A stretch of 64,000 nt of DNA, from assembly GCA_965116715.1 (NCBI GenBank), contig OZ220724.1:1736001-1800000 (forward strand), written 5' to 3'. A program made the position numbers and the translations under genes. The notes beneath the pieces are model-generated. The model ran no database searches, had not been told where the DNA came from, and saw only the letters and a program-made list of their open reading frames with translations. Source of the stretch: Poriferisodalis sp965116715 (GTDB lineage Bacteria > Actinomycetota > Acidimicrobiia > Acidimicrobiales > Poriferisodalaceae). Below, one piece after another: positions 40,884 to 50,954 of this stretch. Every line of letters starts with the position of its first letter. Positions within the stretch are counted from its first letter, which is position 1.

Positions 40884-41954
40884 ATGAGCACGGCCCCGCC
40901 GGAGATCGCCTGGTTCTCGGCGCTGTGCGATGACGACTACGAGTTCTTGGGCGTGCCCGATCCGGCTCTGGCGAGCTCATGGGAGCACTGCGCGGACATC
41001 GTCACCACCGCAGAGCGCAATGGCTTCGACAACGTGCTGCTGCCGTCGGGCTACACGCTGGGCATCGACGCCACGGCGTTCGCCGCAGGCATCGCCACGT
41101 GCACCCAGCGCATCAATCTGCTGCTGGCGGTGCGCATGGGAGAGCTGTGGCCGCCCCAGCTCGCACGCCAGCTCGCATCCATCGACCAGATGGCCGGCGG
41201 GCGGCTCACCATCAACATCATCTCCAGCGACCTGCCCGGCGCGCCCCTGCCCTCAGGCCCTCGCTACCAGCGCACCCGGGAGTACATGGGGGTGCTGCGC
41301 AGGTTGCTCGACGGCCAGCCGGTGGACGTCGACGGCGAGTTCGTCTCGGTGCAACTCGATCCGCCCCGCGTCGGCACGGTCAGCGGCCGCTGCCCGCCGT
41401 TCTATTTCGGAGGCTTCTCCGACGACGCCAAGCACACCGCTGCGGTCGCCGCCGATGTGTTCCTGACCTGGCCCGACACCGTTGCCGGCGTTGCAGCAAC
41501 GGTCAGCGAGATGCGCGACCGGGCGAGTGCGGTGGGGCGTGAGCTGAAGTTCGGCCTGCGGTCTCACGTGATCGTGCGCCCCACGAACGCTGAAGCCATG
41601 GATGCCACCCGCCGGCTGGTCAGCCAGCTCGACGACGGCACGGGGGCGGCCATCCGGGGGCGGGCGCTCGACTCGGCCTCCGTCGGCGTGCAGCGCCAAG
41701 CCCAGCTACGCGACAGCGCCGACGACGACGGCTTCGCCGAGGACGGACTGTGGACCGGCATCGGCCGAGCCCGCAGCGGCGCCGGGGCAGCCATCGTGGG
41801 CGACCCCGACGAAGTCGCCGCCAAGCTCGACGCCTACCGCAAGGTGGGCATCGACGCGTTCATCCTGTCCGGCTACCCGCACGTCGCCGAATGCGACCTG
41901 TTCGGCCAACTGGTGCTCTCATCGATCCCACACCAACCCCTCTGGAGTCCCTAG
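40884..41954 (+). CDS. Luciferase-like (LLM) FMN-dependent monooxygenase, SsuD-type
   Basis: 356-aa bacterial-luciferase-type TIM barrel. Recognisable pieces are WFSALCDDDYEFLG, AERNGFDNVLLPSGYTLGID, LLLAVRMGELWPPQLARQLAS, DQMAGGRLTINIISSD and PFYFGGFSDDAKHTAA, close to alkanesulfonate monooxygenases. It needs reduced FMN from a partner reductase that is not in the window. It begins 28 bp after the Gfo/Idh gene at the end of the same run, an odd partner for sugar genes; a sulfonated sugar or alkyl glycoside substrate is conceivable but unproven. Confidence 0.88.
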   Translation: MSTAPPEIAWFSALCDDDYEFLGVPDPALASSWEHCADIVTTAERNGFDNVLLPSGYTLGIDATAFAAGIATCTQRINLLLAVRMGELWPPQLARQLASIDQMAGGRLTINIISSDLPGAPLPSGPRYQRTREYMGVLRRLLDGQPVDVDGEFVSVQLDPPRVGTVSGRCPPFYFGGFSDDAKHTAAVAADVFLTWPDTVAGVAATVSEMRDRASAVGRELKFGLRSHVIVRPTNAEAMDATRRLVSQLDDGTGAAIRGRALDSASVGVQRQAQLRDSADDDGFAEDGLWTGIGRARSGAGAAIVGDPDEVAAKLDAYRKVGIDAFILSGYPHVAECDLFGQLVLSSIPHQPLWSP

Positions 41955-42003
41955 TCGCTGGTCGCTCGCTGGATGACGCAGATGCCATAGCGGCGGAGGC
42001 GGC

Positions 42004-43185
<1,182 letters not shown>

Positions 43186-43231
43186 GAGACCCCCAAGTTC
43201 GGGCGAGCGAGCCCGATCGGCCGAGACTACC

Positions 43232-43247
43232 CCGCAAGCGGTTGCGG
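43232..43247. promoter_or_regulatory. LacI-type operator before the ABC ATPase gene
   Basis: CCGCAAGCGGTTGCGG, a near-perfect palindrome, shares the CAA-n-CG-n-TTG core with the sites at 31509-31522 and 34450-34463. It lies in the divergent region between the ATPase gene and the class II aldolase-like gene and could control both. Confidence 0.75.
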
Positions 43248-43284
43248 ACGTGCCCTGTCAGGTGGGCGTGGCAGAATTCGCGGC

Positions 43285-44046
43285 GTGAATACTCGCGACC
43301 TTGCCGCGGAAACCGCCGAGCCGTTCCAGGCCGATCCGCACGCCGAGCGCTCCCGCCTGCTGGCCGACCTGGCCCAGGCTTACCGCCTGTTCGGAACGCT
43401 CCGCTGGGGCGAGCTGGGCGACGGCCACATCACTTGCCGCGACCCGCTGCGCACCGACCACATGTGGCTGCTGCGGTACGGGGTGCCCTTCGAGCGAGCG
43501 AGCGTCGACGATCTGGTGCTGGTGGCGCCCGACGGCACGGCCACCGATCAGGACGGCGGGCCGGCACCCATCAACCACAGCGCCTACACCATTCATCACC
43601 CCATTCACGAGGCCCGTCCCGACATCGGCGCTGCCGCCCACACCCATACCCAGTGGGGCACGCCGTTCTCGGCCGAGCGCCGCATGGTCGAGCCCATCAA
43701 CCAGGAAGCGACCTGTTTCTTCGAGGACCACGCCCTCTTCGACGACGGCGAGGTGCAGGTCCGCTCGACCGACGGCGGCAAGCGCATCGCTGCGGCGCTG
43801 GGCGACTGCCGCTTGGTGATCCTGGCGAATCACGGGCTGCTGACGGTCGGCGCGAGCCCGGCCGACGCGGTGGGCTGGTTCGTGCTCGCTGAGCGCGTGG
43901 CCGAGGTGCAGATGAAGGCCCGGGACGCCATCCCGATCTCTGCCGAGGATGCGCGCGACGCGCAGCGCGACCTGACCGAGGGCGACTTCGGCTGGAACAT
44001 GTTCGGATGGGCGACCCGCCGCCACCTGCCCCACGAGTTCGCCTGA
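43285..44046 (+). CDS. Class II aldolase / adducin-domain protein
   Basis: 253 aa from GTG 43285; no good ribosome binding site precedes it. Zinc-site histidines are present in AAAHTHTQWG and LANHGLLTVG. The glutamate used as catalytic base in fuculose aldolase is not obvious in the matching segment (INHSAYTIHHPIHEARPD), as in many adducin-like members of unknown activity. The first 20 residues are hydrophilic. It may act on a sugar phosphate from the adjoining pathway. It shares a divergent promoter region with the ATPase gene. Confidence 0.85.
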   Translation: MNTRDLAAETAEPFQADPHAERSRLLADLAQAYRLFGTLRWGELGDGHITCRDPLRTDHMWLLRYGVPFERASVDDLVLVAPDGTATDQDGGPAPINHSAYTIHHPIHEARPDIGAAAHTHTQWGTPFSAERRMVEPINQEATCFFEDHALFDDGEVQVRSTDGGKRIAAALGDCRLVILANHGLLTVGASPADAVGWFVLAERVAEVQMKARDAIPISAEDARDAQRDLTEGDFGWNMFGWATRRHLPHEFA

Positions 44047-44078
44047 ACACATTGGGCCGATCACAGAGTGGCTGAGCA

Positions 44079-45914
44079 GTGAACGAGCCTGCCGCGAACG
44101 GCGATGGTGCGTCAGAATCCGACGATCCCGGCGACAGCCGGCTGGGGCCGGCACAGCGCGCCGCATGGCTCGACGAGCTGAGCGGCGGTCAGGGTGATGG
44201 CCGCGTCGACGTGGTGGTCATCGGCGGCGGGGTCACCGGAGCCGGCTGCGCGCTGGACCTGGCGCTGCGGGGTCACAGCGTGGCGCTGCTCGAGCAGCGC
44301 GACCTGGCATCGGGCACCTCGAGCCGTTCGTCGAAGCTGATCCACGGGGGTCTGCGCTACCTGCAGCGCCTCGAATTCGGCCTGGTGTCCGAGTCGCTCA
44401 CCGAACGCCGCCTGCTGCTGGGCCGGCTGGCACCGCACCTGGTGCGCCCCGTCCAGTTCCTGTACCCCATCCGGCGGGGCTGGCGCGAACGGCTGCGCAC
44501 CGGGCTGGGCATCGCGCTCTACAGCGCGATGGCCGGTCGGGGGCGCCACGCGCACGGCTCGCACCGGCATCACGGCGCTCGCGGCACCCGGCGCCTGGCT
44601 CCTGGCCTCGATGCTGGCGTCGTGCGGGGCGCCATCACCTATTGGGACGGCCAGACCGACGACGCACGGCTGGTGGTGGCCATCGCCCGCACGGCCGCCG
44701 CCCATGGCGCACGCATCCTCACCTCCACCCGCGTGCAGGAGCTGGTGGTTGCCGACGGCGCGGTCCGGGGGGTCATCGCCCACTGCGGCGAGACCGGTCG
44801 CACGTTCAAGCTGGACGCCGACGCAGTGATCAACGCCACCGGCGTGTGGACTAGCCAGATCGAGCAGCTCGCCGACCGGGGCGCGGGACCTCCCGGCGGG
44901 CCCCGCACCCGCATCCGGGCGTCGAAGGGGATTCACCTGCTGGTGCCGCGGGATCGCATCGACCTGCAGTGCGGCCTGATCGTGCCCACGCCGCCCAGCG
45001 TGCTGTTCGTGGTGCCCTGGGGCGAGCGCTGGATCATCGGAACCACCGACAGCGACTGGGATCTCGACTACGCCCATCCCGCTGCGAGCAGCGCCGACAT
45101 CGACCTGCTGCTCGAGCGTCTCAACGGCGTGCTGGCCCGCCCGATCAGCCGCGACGACATCTGCGGCGTCTATGCCGGCCTGCGCCCGTTGGTGGCCGGC
45201 GACGCCCCGGATTCGGCTGAGCAGTCCGCCAAGCTGAGCCGCGAGCACACCGTCGCCCGGGTGGCGCCGGGTCTGATCTCGGTGGCGGGCGGCAAGTACA
45301 CGACCTACCGCGTGATGGCGGCCGACACCGTCGAGATGGCGCTGGGCGAGGTGTGGGCGGCCCGAGGCGGCACGGCGCCGAAGCTTCCCCGGCGCCGCCG
45401 TGACGCGGCCGCCCGAAGATCGGCCACGCTGGTCACGCCGCTCGTGGGTGCCGAGGGCTATGAGCAGCGGCGACGACGTCACGACGAGCTCGGTGCCCGG
45501 GTGGGGCTGAGCCGCGCCGCTTCGGCCCATCTGCTGGACCGTCACGGCGACCGGATCGACGAGGTGATCGAGCTGATCGCCGACCAGCCCGACCTGGGCC
45601 AGCCGCTGGCCGAGGGGCTGCCGTACCTGCGTGCGGAGGTTGTCCACGCCGTCCGCCATGAAGGCGCTCTGCATCTCGACGACGTGCTGACCCGGCGGAC
45701 ACGGCTGTCGGTGGAGTCCTGGGACCGAGGCGTCGACGTCGCGCAGGACACGGCCGAATTGATGGGCGCCGAGCTCGGCTGGTCGCCCGAGACCGTCGAG
45801 CGCGAGGTGTGGCACTACCGAGCACGGGTGGAGGCCGAGCGCGACAGCCAGACCCGACCCGACGACCAGACCGCCGACGCCGCCCGCCTCGGCGCCCCCG
45901 ACATCCGCCGCTGA
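44079..45914 (+). CDS. glpD: Aerobic glycerol-3-phosphate dehydrogenase
   Basis: 611 aa from GTG 44079. FAD motif VDVVVIGGGVTGAGCALDLA at about 43-62, then LEQRDLASGTSSRSSKLIHG and GGLRYLQRLEFGLVSESL, the defining GlpD segments. The substrate domain has ASKGIHLLVPRDRI, FVVPWGERWIIGTTDSDWD and VYAGLRPL; the C-terminal helical domain (about 430-590) is present. It oxidises glycerol-3-phosphate to dihydroxyacetone phosphate and passes electrons to quinone at the inner membrane face. It has an N-terminal extension of about 40 residues. It is 32 bp after the aldolase-like gene and probably co-transcribed. Confidence 0.92.
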   Translation: MNEPAANGDGASESDDPGDSRLGPAQRAAWLDELSGGQGDGRVDVVVIGGGVTGAGCALDLALRGHSVALLEQRDLASGTSSRSSKLIHGGLRYLQRLEFGLVSESLTERRLLLGRLAPHLVRPVQFLYPIRRGWRERLRTGLGIALYSAMAGRGRHAHGSHRHHGARGTRRLAPGLDAGVVRGAITYWDGQTDDARLVVAIARTAAAHGARILTSTRVQELVVADGAVRGVIAHCGETGRTFKLDADAVINATGVWTSQIEQLADRGAGPPGGPRTRIRASKGIHLLVPRDRIDLQCGLIVPTPPSVLFVVPWGERWIIGTTDSDWDLDYAHPAASSADIDLLLERLNGVLARPISRDDICGVYAGLRPLVAGDAPDSAEQSAKLSREHTVARVAPGLISVAGGKYTTYRVMAADTVEMALGEVWAARGGTAPKLPRRRRDAAARRSATLVTPLVGAEGYEQRRRRHDELGARVGLSRAASAHLLDRHGDRIDEVIELIADQPDLGQPLAEGLPYLRAEVVHAVRHEGALHLDDVLTRRTRLSVESWDRGVDVAQDTAELMGAELGWSPETVEREVWHYRARVEAERDSQTRPDDQTADAARLGAPDIRR

Positions 45915-46019
45915 GCGGGGTCGTCCACAGCCGTTATTTCCCGCTCTTGTTCGCTGCGCTCACGGGCCGCTCGGGCCACGGCTTCGCCGCTTCGCGGCTC
46001 AGCCTCTTAGATTGACGCG

Positions 46020-46778
46020 ATGGTCGTTGATTACGAAGTCCAGGGGCGGGTGGCGATCTTCACGCTGAACCGGCCCGAAGCCCGCAATGCCATCAGCCAC
46101 GAGGTGTCATCGCAGATGGAAGCCCATCTCGACACCTTCGAAGCCGATCCCGAGGTGTGGGTCGGCATCCTGGCCGGCACCGGCACGGTGTTCAGCGCCG
46201 GGGCCGACCTGAAGTCGGTGGCGGCAAAGAAGCCCATCGAGACCGACAAGGGCGGCTTCGCCGGGCTGGCCCGCTACCCCCGCACCAAGCCGCTGATCGC
46301 AGCGGTGGACGGGGCCGCACTGGCCGGCGGCCTCGAGATCGTGCTGTCCTGCGACCTGGTGGTGGCCTCGCCGAGGGCCCGCTTCGGCATTCCCGAAGTC
46401 AAGCGGTCGCTGGTGGCCGCCGCCGGCGGGCTGTTCCGCCTGCCGCAGGTGGTGGGCCGCAACGTGGCGCTGGAACTGGCCATGACCGGCGACCCGATCT
46501 CGGCCGAGCGCGCCTACCAGCTCGGGCTGGTCAACGAGATGGCCGCCGAAGGCGAGGTGGTGCCCGCCGCCATGGCGCTGGCAGATCGGATCATCGCGAA
46601 CGCCCCCAAGGCCGTGCGCGAGAGCCGTGCCGTGGTGCTCGAGAGCCACGCCCGCTCCGAGGACGACGGCTGGGAGATCACCAAGGATCACTTCCGCAAC
46701 ATCCTGGGAACCGAGGATTTCCTGGAGGGGCCACGGGCCTTCGTCGAGAAGCGCGATCCTGTGTGGACCGGCCGCTGA
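46020..46778 (+). CDS. Enoyl-CoA hydratase/isomerase (crotonase) family protein
   Basis: 252-aa crotonase-fold protein. Oxyanion-hole segments are VFSAGADLKSVAAKK and VDGAALAGGLEIVLSCD. The position of the first catalytic Glu of hydratases is occupied in RFGIPEVKRSLVAAAGG; the second is not obvious, so the exact reaction (hydratase, isomerase or hydrolase) is uncertain. Residues IFTLNRPEARNAIS are the usual N-terminal strand. The length is typical. It is followed after 113 bp by an SDR gene. Confidence 0.9.
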   Translation: MVVDYEVQGRVAIFTLNRPEARNAISHEVSSQMEAHLDTFEADPEVWVGILAGTGTVFSAGADLKSVAAKKPIETDKGGFAGLARYPRTKPLIAAVDGAALAGGLEIVLSCDLVVASPRARFGIPEVKRSLVAAAGGLFRLPQVVGRNVALELAMTGDPISAERAYQLGLVNEMAAEGEVVPAAMALADRIIANAPKAVRESRAVVLESHARSEDDGWEITKDHFRNILGTEDFLEGPRAFVEKRDPVWTGR

Positions 46779-46891
46779 GCCCGGAGGCGTTCTGAGCGCT
46801 CCGTGCATGGGGCAGACTCGCGGTCTGCCCCGGCCGGATGGCCGGTGGCTCAACTGGCAACTCAGCCCGTAGCTCAACGAGGAGCGACGCC

Positions 46892-47884
46892 ATGACCTAC
46901 ACCGCGCCGACCGACAGGTTTCGCTTCGATGCGCTGCGGGTCGGAGTAGAAGGCAAGCGCGTGCTCATCACCGGTGCCGGCAAGGACGGCGGCATCGGCC
47001 AGGCGATGGCGCTCAGCGCCGGTCTCAATGGTGCTGAGAGCGTTGGCATTCACTTCCACCGCAGCTATGAGGACGGGTTCGATCTGGTGGACCGCCTGCG
47101 TGACGAGGGCGTGCACGCCTTCCCCGTGCAGGCCGATGTCACCAACCTGCGAGACCTGTGGGCCATCCGCAGCTACGTCATCGACCAGATGGGCGGCCTG
47201 CCGCCGAACCTGGTCATCTGCAACTCCGGCCTCACCGAATCCGGCTACAACCTCGGCCGCACGCTGCGCCCAGTCGAGGGCGAGTCGTCATCGCTGCGGC
47301 GGGCCCGGGTGCGCCAGCACTTCATCGACAATCTGGAGCAGTCGCGGCTGGTGCTCGACACCAAGGTCGACGGCTTCCTGGCATCGACCCACCTGTGGGC
47401 GGGCGAGGCGGTGCATGCCGGCGAGCAGGCGCAGATCGTGTACGTGTCGTCACGGCAGGCCGTCGACCCTGGACCGGCGGTGCCTGGCTACGCGCTGAGC
47501 AACTGGGCCGTGCTCCAGCTGCCCAAGGTGCTGAAGGTGAACCTGGGCCGCAGTGCCGACCTGGTGAGCTGCTTCACGCTGCTGCTGCCGTTCGTGCGCA
47601 CGGGCATGACCAACGAGTACGCCGGCAACGAGCGGGTCTTCGGACGCTGGCAGCCGCGGATGCTGGAACCCTGCGAGATGGCCGAGGCGTTCATGGCGCT
47701 GCTGGCCCGCCCGACTGACGAGACCGACGGCGCAATGTTCGAGCTGATGGTGAACGCTGCCGGCGGCGGCGAAACCGACCCGGTGGGCCCCCCGCCGGTG
47801 GAGCTGGTCTGGCATCAGCTAGCGCTCAACCTGGACGAGCAGCCGGTCAACTGGAGCGCCGCCGATCCGCTGCGCTTCACCTGA
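46892..47884 (+). CDS. Short-chain dehydrogenase-like protein with altered catalytic lysine
   Basis: 330 aa from ATG 46892, with GAGGAG 7 nt upstream. The nucleotide motif is RVLITGAGKDGGIGQAMALS. ADVTNLRDLWAIRSYVIDQM, NLVICNSGLTESGYNLG and IVYVSSRQAVDPGPAVPG follow SDR order. In place of the classical Tyr-x-x-x-Lys the site reads PGYALSNWAVLQLPK, with Asn where Lys is expected; a Lys occurs ten residues after the Tyr. It is longer than classical SDRs, with an insertion around residues 115-150 (SSLRRARVRQHFIDNLEQSR). It may be inactive as a dehydrogenase or use another residue. Confidence 0.82.
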   Translation: MTYTAPTDRFRFDALRVGVEGKRVLITGAGKDGGIGQAMALSAGLNGAESVGIHFHRSYEDGFDLVDRLRDEGVHAFPVQADVTNLRDLWAIRSYVIDQMGGLPPNLVICNSGLTESGYNLGRTLRPVEGESSSLRRARVRQHFIDNLEQSRLVLDTKVDGFLASTHLWAGEAVHAGEQAQIVYVSSRQAVDPGPAVPGYALSNWAVLQLPKVLKVNLGRSADLVSCFTLLLPFVRTGMTNEYAGNERVFGRWQPRMLEPCEMAEAFMALLARPTDETDGAMFELMVNAAGGGETDPVGPPPVELVWHQLALNLDEQPVNWSAADPLRFT

Positions 47885-47929
47885 TCAGAAAATAACGAGA
47901 GTCAACGACGTTCGGCCTGCAAAGGTACT

Positions 47930-47959
47930 GAGAGCCGCACCCCGCAGGGTGCGGCTCTC
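47930..47959 (+). terminator. Strong hairpin terminator
   Basis: A perfect 13-bp stem (GAGAGCCGCACCC / GGGTGCGGCTCTC) with a CGCA loop, 45 bp after the SDR stop. It is one of the most stable hairpins seen in the window and directly precedes the tRNA-like sequence. Confidence 0.8.
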
Positions 47960-47961
47960 AA

Positions 47962-48034
47962 GGGCCTAGCGCTGGTGCGCCGAGCTGGTTTGATAGCCCC
48001 GCCTCGGACGGTTCGATTCCGTCTAGGTCCACCA
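47962..48034 (+). pseudogene. tRNA-like sequence with intact ends but degenerate anticodon arm
   Basis: The 73 nt have a paired acceptor (GGGCCTA with TAGGTCC, including a G3-U70-type wobble), a perfect 5-bp T-stem with loop TTCGATT (GACGG/CCGTC), discriminator A and an encoded CCA. The D-arm can form only three pairs, and no proper 5-bp anticodon stem exists around TTTGATAG. The total length is about three bases short. It is probably a tRNA remnant (perhaps isoleucine, GAT) or an attachment-site copy, not a working tRNA. Confidence 0.55.
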
Positions 48035-48131
48035 GTGACCCTAGGGCCACGCCTCCACACTACACAAGCCGATTCTTGGCTGGTGGCAGTGCTGGCCGAA
48101 CAGGCGGCTCGACATTGCTCGTTAGGTGAAC

Positions 48132-48161
48132 TTTACATCGTGTGAGAACTATGGCTATAGT
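48132..48161 (+). promoter_or_regulatory. Promoter of the iron-transport genes with possible DtxR/IdeR box
   Basis: TTTACA (48132-48137) and TATAGT (48156-48161), 18 bp apart, place the start of transcription at about the ATG (48170), so the message is probably leaderless. TTAGGTGAACTTTAC (about 48122-48136) overlaps the -35 and partly matches the iron-repressor box, sharing the TTAGGT half-site. Confidence 0.5.
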
Positions 48162-48169
48162 ACGCTGCC

Positions 48170-49300
48170 ATGCTCACGCCTCCATCCCCTTCCACCCCGC
48201 TGACTCCGCTCGCGCCCCGGTCACCGCAACGCTGCCGGCGACTGGCCGGCACGGTCGCGCTCGCTGTCAGCGTGGTTCTGCTTGCCGGCGCCTGCGGGTC
48301 GGCTCGCACGCTGGAAGGCCCCGCGGCGGCGATCTACGACGGCGAGTGCGCCGATGCCGACGATCGGCAGCTCACCGTGTACTCCGGCCGCACCGAGAAC
48401 CTGATCCAGCCCGTCCTGGACGCCTTCGAATGCGAGACCGGCGTCGATGTGGCGGTCCGCTGGGGCGCGTCCACCGATCTGGCGCTGCTGCTGGCCGAAG
48501 AAGGCGACCGCACCAGCGCCGACGTGTTCCTGTCGCGTTCGCCGGGCCCGGTCGGCTTCCTGGAGAACAAGGGCCTGCTCGCCACCGTCGACGCAGGCGT
48601 CGCCGATCTCGTCGACAGCCAGAACCGTTCCGACACCCGCAGCTGGGTCGGGTTCACCGGACGCAAGCGGGTGCTCGTCTACAACCTCGACAACGTCGCC
48701 GGCGACGAGCTGCCGTCGTCGGTGTTCGACCTCACCGACGAGCGCTACCGCGGCCGGGTGGCCATCCCCGCCACCAACGGCTCCTTCGTGGACTGGTTCA
48801 CCGTCTTCCGGCACCAGCACGGCGACGACGCCGTCACGCAATGGCTCGACGGCATGGTGGCCAACGACGCCCGCTACTACCCCAACAACCGGTCCATCGT
48901 GGAGGCTGCCGGCCGCGGCGAGATCGACATGGGCCTCGTGAATCACTACTACCAGTACCAAGTGGCCGAGGCCATCGGCGACGGTCACCGCGCTGCGAAC
49001 TGGGAATTCGGAGGCGAGGACATCGGCTCGCTGCTCATCATCACCGCCGCCACCGTGACGGCCGCCAGCGAGAACGCCGAGGCCGCCAACGAGTTCATCG
49101 CCTACCTGCTGAGCGCACCCGTGCAGCAGTACTTCAGCAGCGAGACCCTCGAGTACCCGCTGGCGGCGGGAGTCGCCCCGGCCGATGTCCTGCCGGCGCT
49201 CGCCGGCCCCGAGATCGGGAGCATCGACTTCGACTCGCTCGGCGAGGGATTCGCCCGGTCCACCGAGATCATCGAGGCCAGCGGCATCCTGAACGAGTGA
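48170..49300 (+). CDS. fbpA: Iron(III) ABC transporter substrate-binding lipoprotein
   Basis: 376 aa from ATG 48170. Lipoprotein signal with lipobox LLAGAC at about residue 42. The family 6 binding-protein fold appears as LTVYSGRTENLIQPVLDAFE, FLSRSPGPVGFLENKGLL, RVAIPATNGSFVDWFTVFR and the FbpA ligand segment GLVNHYYQYQVAEA, whose tyrosines bind ferric iron. It is a membrane-anchored receptor on the outer face. It is followed by the permease gene with 36 bp between. Confidence 0.9.
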   Translation: MLTPPSPSTPLTPLAPRSPQRCRRLAGTVALAVSVVLLAGACGSARTLEGPAAAIYDGECADADDRQLTVYSGRTENLIQPVLDAFECETGVDVAVRWGASTDLALLLAEEGDRTSADVFLSRSPGPVGFLENKGLLATVDAGVADLVDSQNRSDTRSWVGFTGRKRVLVYNLDNVAGDELPSSVFDLTDERYRGRVAIPATNGSFVDWFTVFRHQHGDDAVTQWLDGMVANDARYYPNNRSIVEAAGRGEIDMGLVNHYYQYQVAEAIGDGHRAANWEFGGEDIGSLLIITAATVTAASENAEAANEFIAYLLSAPVQQYFSSETLEYPLAAGVAPADVLPALAGPEIGSIDFDSLGEGFARSTEIIEASGILNE

Positions 49301-49336
49301 CACCGGTCCTGACACCGGCCCGATCAGGTGGCTGAG

Positions 49337-50947
49337 ATGACCACAGCCACCCGGCGAGGCCGCAGCACCGCACCGCCGGCGCTGCGCCTCGCCGGCGTGG
49401 TGCTGGCGTTCCTGTTCGCGTTCCCCGGCGTCTACCTGGTGTACCGGGCGCTGCGAGACGGCACCGGCCCCGACGGGCTGCTGTGGAGCGCGCGCACGCT
49501 GGGCCCGCTGTGGCGTTCGCTGCGGCTGGCTGTCTCGGTCTCGGCGTGCGCGCTGGTGCTGGGCACCGGCCTGGCGTGGCTCACCGCCCGCACCGACCTG
49601 CCGCTGCGCCGGCTGTGGCGGGTGCTGCTGCCGCTGCCGCTCGTGTACCCGACCTTCGTGGGCGCCGCCGCGTTCATCCGCACGCTCAACCCCGGCGGTC
49701 TGGCCAACGACCTGCTCGCCTACATCGGCATCACCACGGTGCCCGAACTGCGCGGGTTCTTCGGCGCCTGGCTCGTGCTGGTGCTGATGACCTATCCCTA
49801 CGTGTACCTGCCGGTCGCCGCCCGGCTGCGGCAGCTTCCCGGCAGCCTCGAGGAGAGCGCACGGCTGCTCGGCGACAGCGCGTTCGCCGTGTTCCGCCGC
49901 ATCTGCCTGCCCCATGCGGGCACCGCCATCGGGGCCGGCACATTGCTGGTGTTCCTGTACACGCTGAGCGACTTCGGCGCCGTGCAGCTCATGCGCTACG
50001 ACACGCTGACCCGTGCCATCGCTACGAATCACCTGGCCAACCCGCCGGTGGCGCTGGCGCTCAGCCTGATGCTGCTGGTGTTGGCAGCGGCAGTGGTGCT
50101 GGCTGAGCGTTGGTTCTCACGCCGGCTGCCCGACGGCGCTCGCCCGGGCTCGAACCGGCCGCTCGACTATCGCTTGGGCCGTTGGAAGCCCGCTGCCACC
50201 GCAGCCGTCGGGCTGACGGTGTTCGCAAGCGTCGCCGCCCCCTTCATCGCGCTGGTGGACTGGGCGCAACGGGGCGTGCTGCGCTCGATGACCGGCGAGC
50301 GCGCCCTGGCTGTCGACTACGGCAGCATCGCCGAGGCCACCGTCAACACCGTGTGGGTGAGCGTTGTGGCCGCTGCCATCTCCGTGGCGGCGGTGCTGCC
50401 CATCGCCATGCTGGTGGGGCGGCACCGGTCCCGCACCGGGTCGCTCGCGCATGCCGTGGTCATCAGCACCTTTGCGCTGCCCGGCCTGCTGATCGCGTTG
50501 TCGATTCGCTTCTGGGTGCTGCGGACCGACGTGGTGCTGGAACTGCTCGGCGACACCACCGTGCTGCTGATCTTCGCCTACATCGTGCGTTTCGGGTCGC
50601 TGGCCATGGGCATCAGCGTGGTGGCGGTGCGCAGCGTGCCCGACCGCCTGCACGACTCCGCCCGGCTGCTCGGCGCCGGGCCGGTGCGCCGCTTCTTCAC
50701 CGTGGACATGCCCGTGATGGGGCCGGCGCTCGGCGCAGCCGGGGGCCTGGTGCTGCTGTCGGTGATGAAGGAGCTGCCGATCAGCCTGTTCGTGTCGCCG
50801 CTGGACTTCTCCACGCTGACCACCCGCATCTTCGGCTCATTCGAAGACGCGTTCATCGCCGAAGCCGGCCTGATGAGCGTGATCCTGGTGGTGCTGTCGT
50901 TCGCGCTGACGTGGTTCTTCGTCGTCCGCCGCCAAGAGCACGCCTGA
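49337..50947 (+). CDS. fbpB: Iron(III) ABC transporter permease, fused two-domain FbpB
   Basis: 536 aa from ATG 49337 (AGGTGG 5 nt upstream; GTG 49328 is the alternative). About twelve membrane segments form two permease halves, each with an EAA-type loop: LEESARLLGDSAFAVFRRIC near residue 175 and LHDSARLLGAGPVRRFF near 445. This is the FbpB/SfuB layout, where one chain makes the whole channel. The expected ATPase gene (fbpC) is not next to it; the next gene is on the other strand. Either a remote ATPase serves it, or the operon was broken. Confidence 0.9.
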   Translation: MTTATRRGRSTAPPALRLAGVVLAFLFAFPGVYLVYRALRDGTGPDGLLWSARTLGPLWRSLRLAVSVSACALVLGTGLAWLTARTDLPLRRLWRVLLPLPLVYPTFVGAAAFIRTLNPGGLANDLLAYIGITTVPELRGFFGAWLVLVLMTYPYVYLPVAARLRQLPGSLEESARLLGDSAFAVFRRICLPHAGTAIGAGTLLVFLYTLSDFGAVQLMRYDTLTRAIATNHLANPPVALALSLMLLVLAAAVVLAERWFSRRLPDGARPGSNRPLDYRLGRWKPAATAAVGLTVFASVAAPFIALVDWAQRGVLRSMTGERALAVDYGSIAEATVNTVWVSVVAAAISVAAVLPIAMLVGRHRSRTGSLAHAVVISTFALPGLLIALSIRFWVLRTDVVLELLGDTTVLLIFAYIVRFGSLAMGISVVAVRSVPDRLHDSARLLGAGPVRRFFTVDMPVMGPALGAAGGLVLLSVMKELPISLFVSPLDFSTLTTRIFGSFEDAFIAEAGLMSVILVVLSFALTWFFVVRRQEHA

Positions 50948-50954
50948 GACGGGC

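Noticed and set aside
44112..45815. 567-aa minus-strand open frame
   Set aside because: Antisense to glpD, whose FAD and substrate motifs are unambiguous.
47660..48034. tmRNA ending at the CCA of the tRNA-like sequence
   Set aside because: The G-U pair in the acceptor suggested alanine identity, but a tmRNA 5' end would fall inside the SDR gene, and the acceptor pairs perfectly with sequence only about 60 nt upstream.
48221..50032. 603-aa minus-strand open frame
   Set aside because: Antisense to fbpA and fbpB; Gln/His/Arg-rich with no domain.
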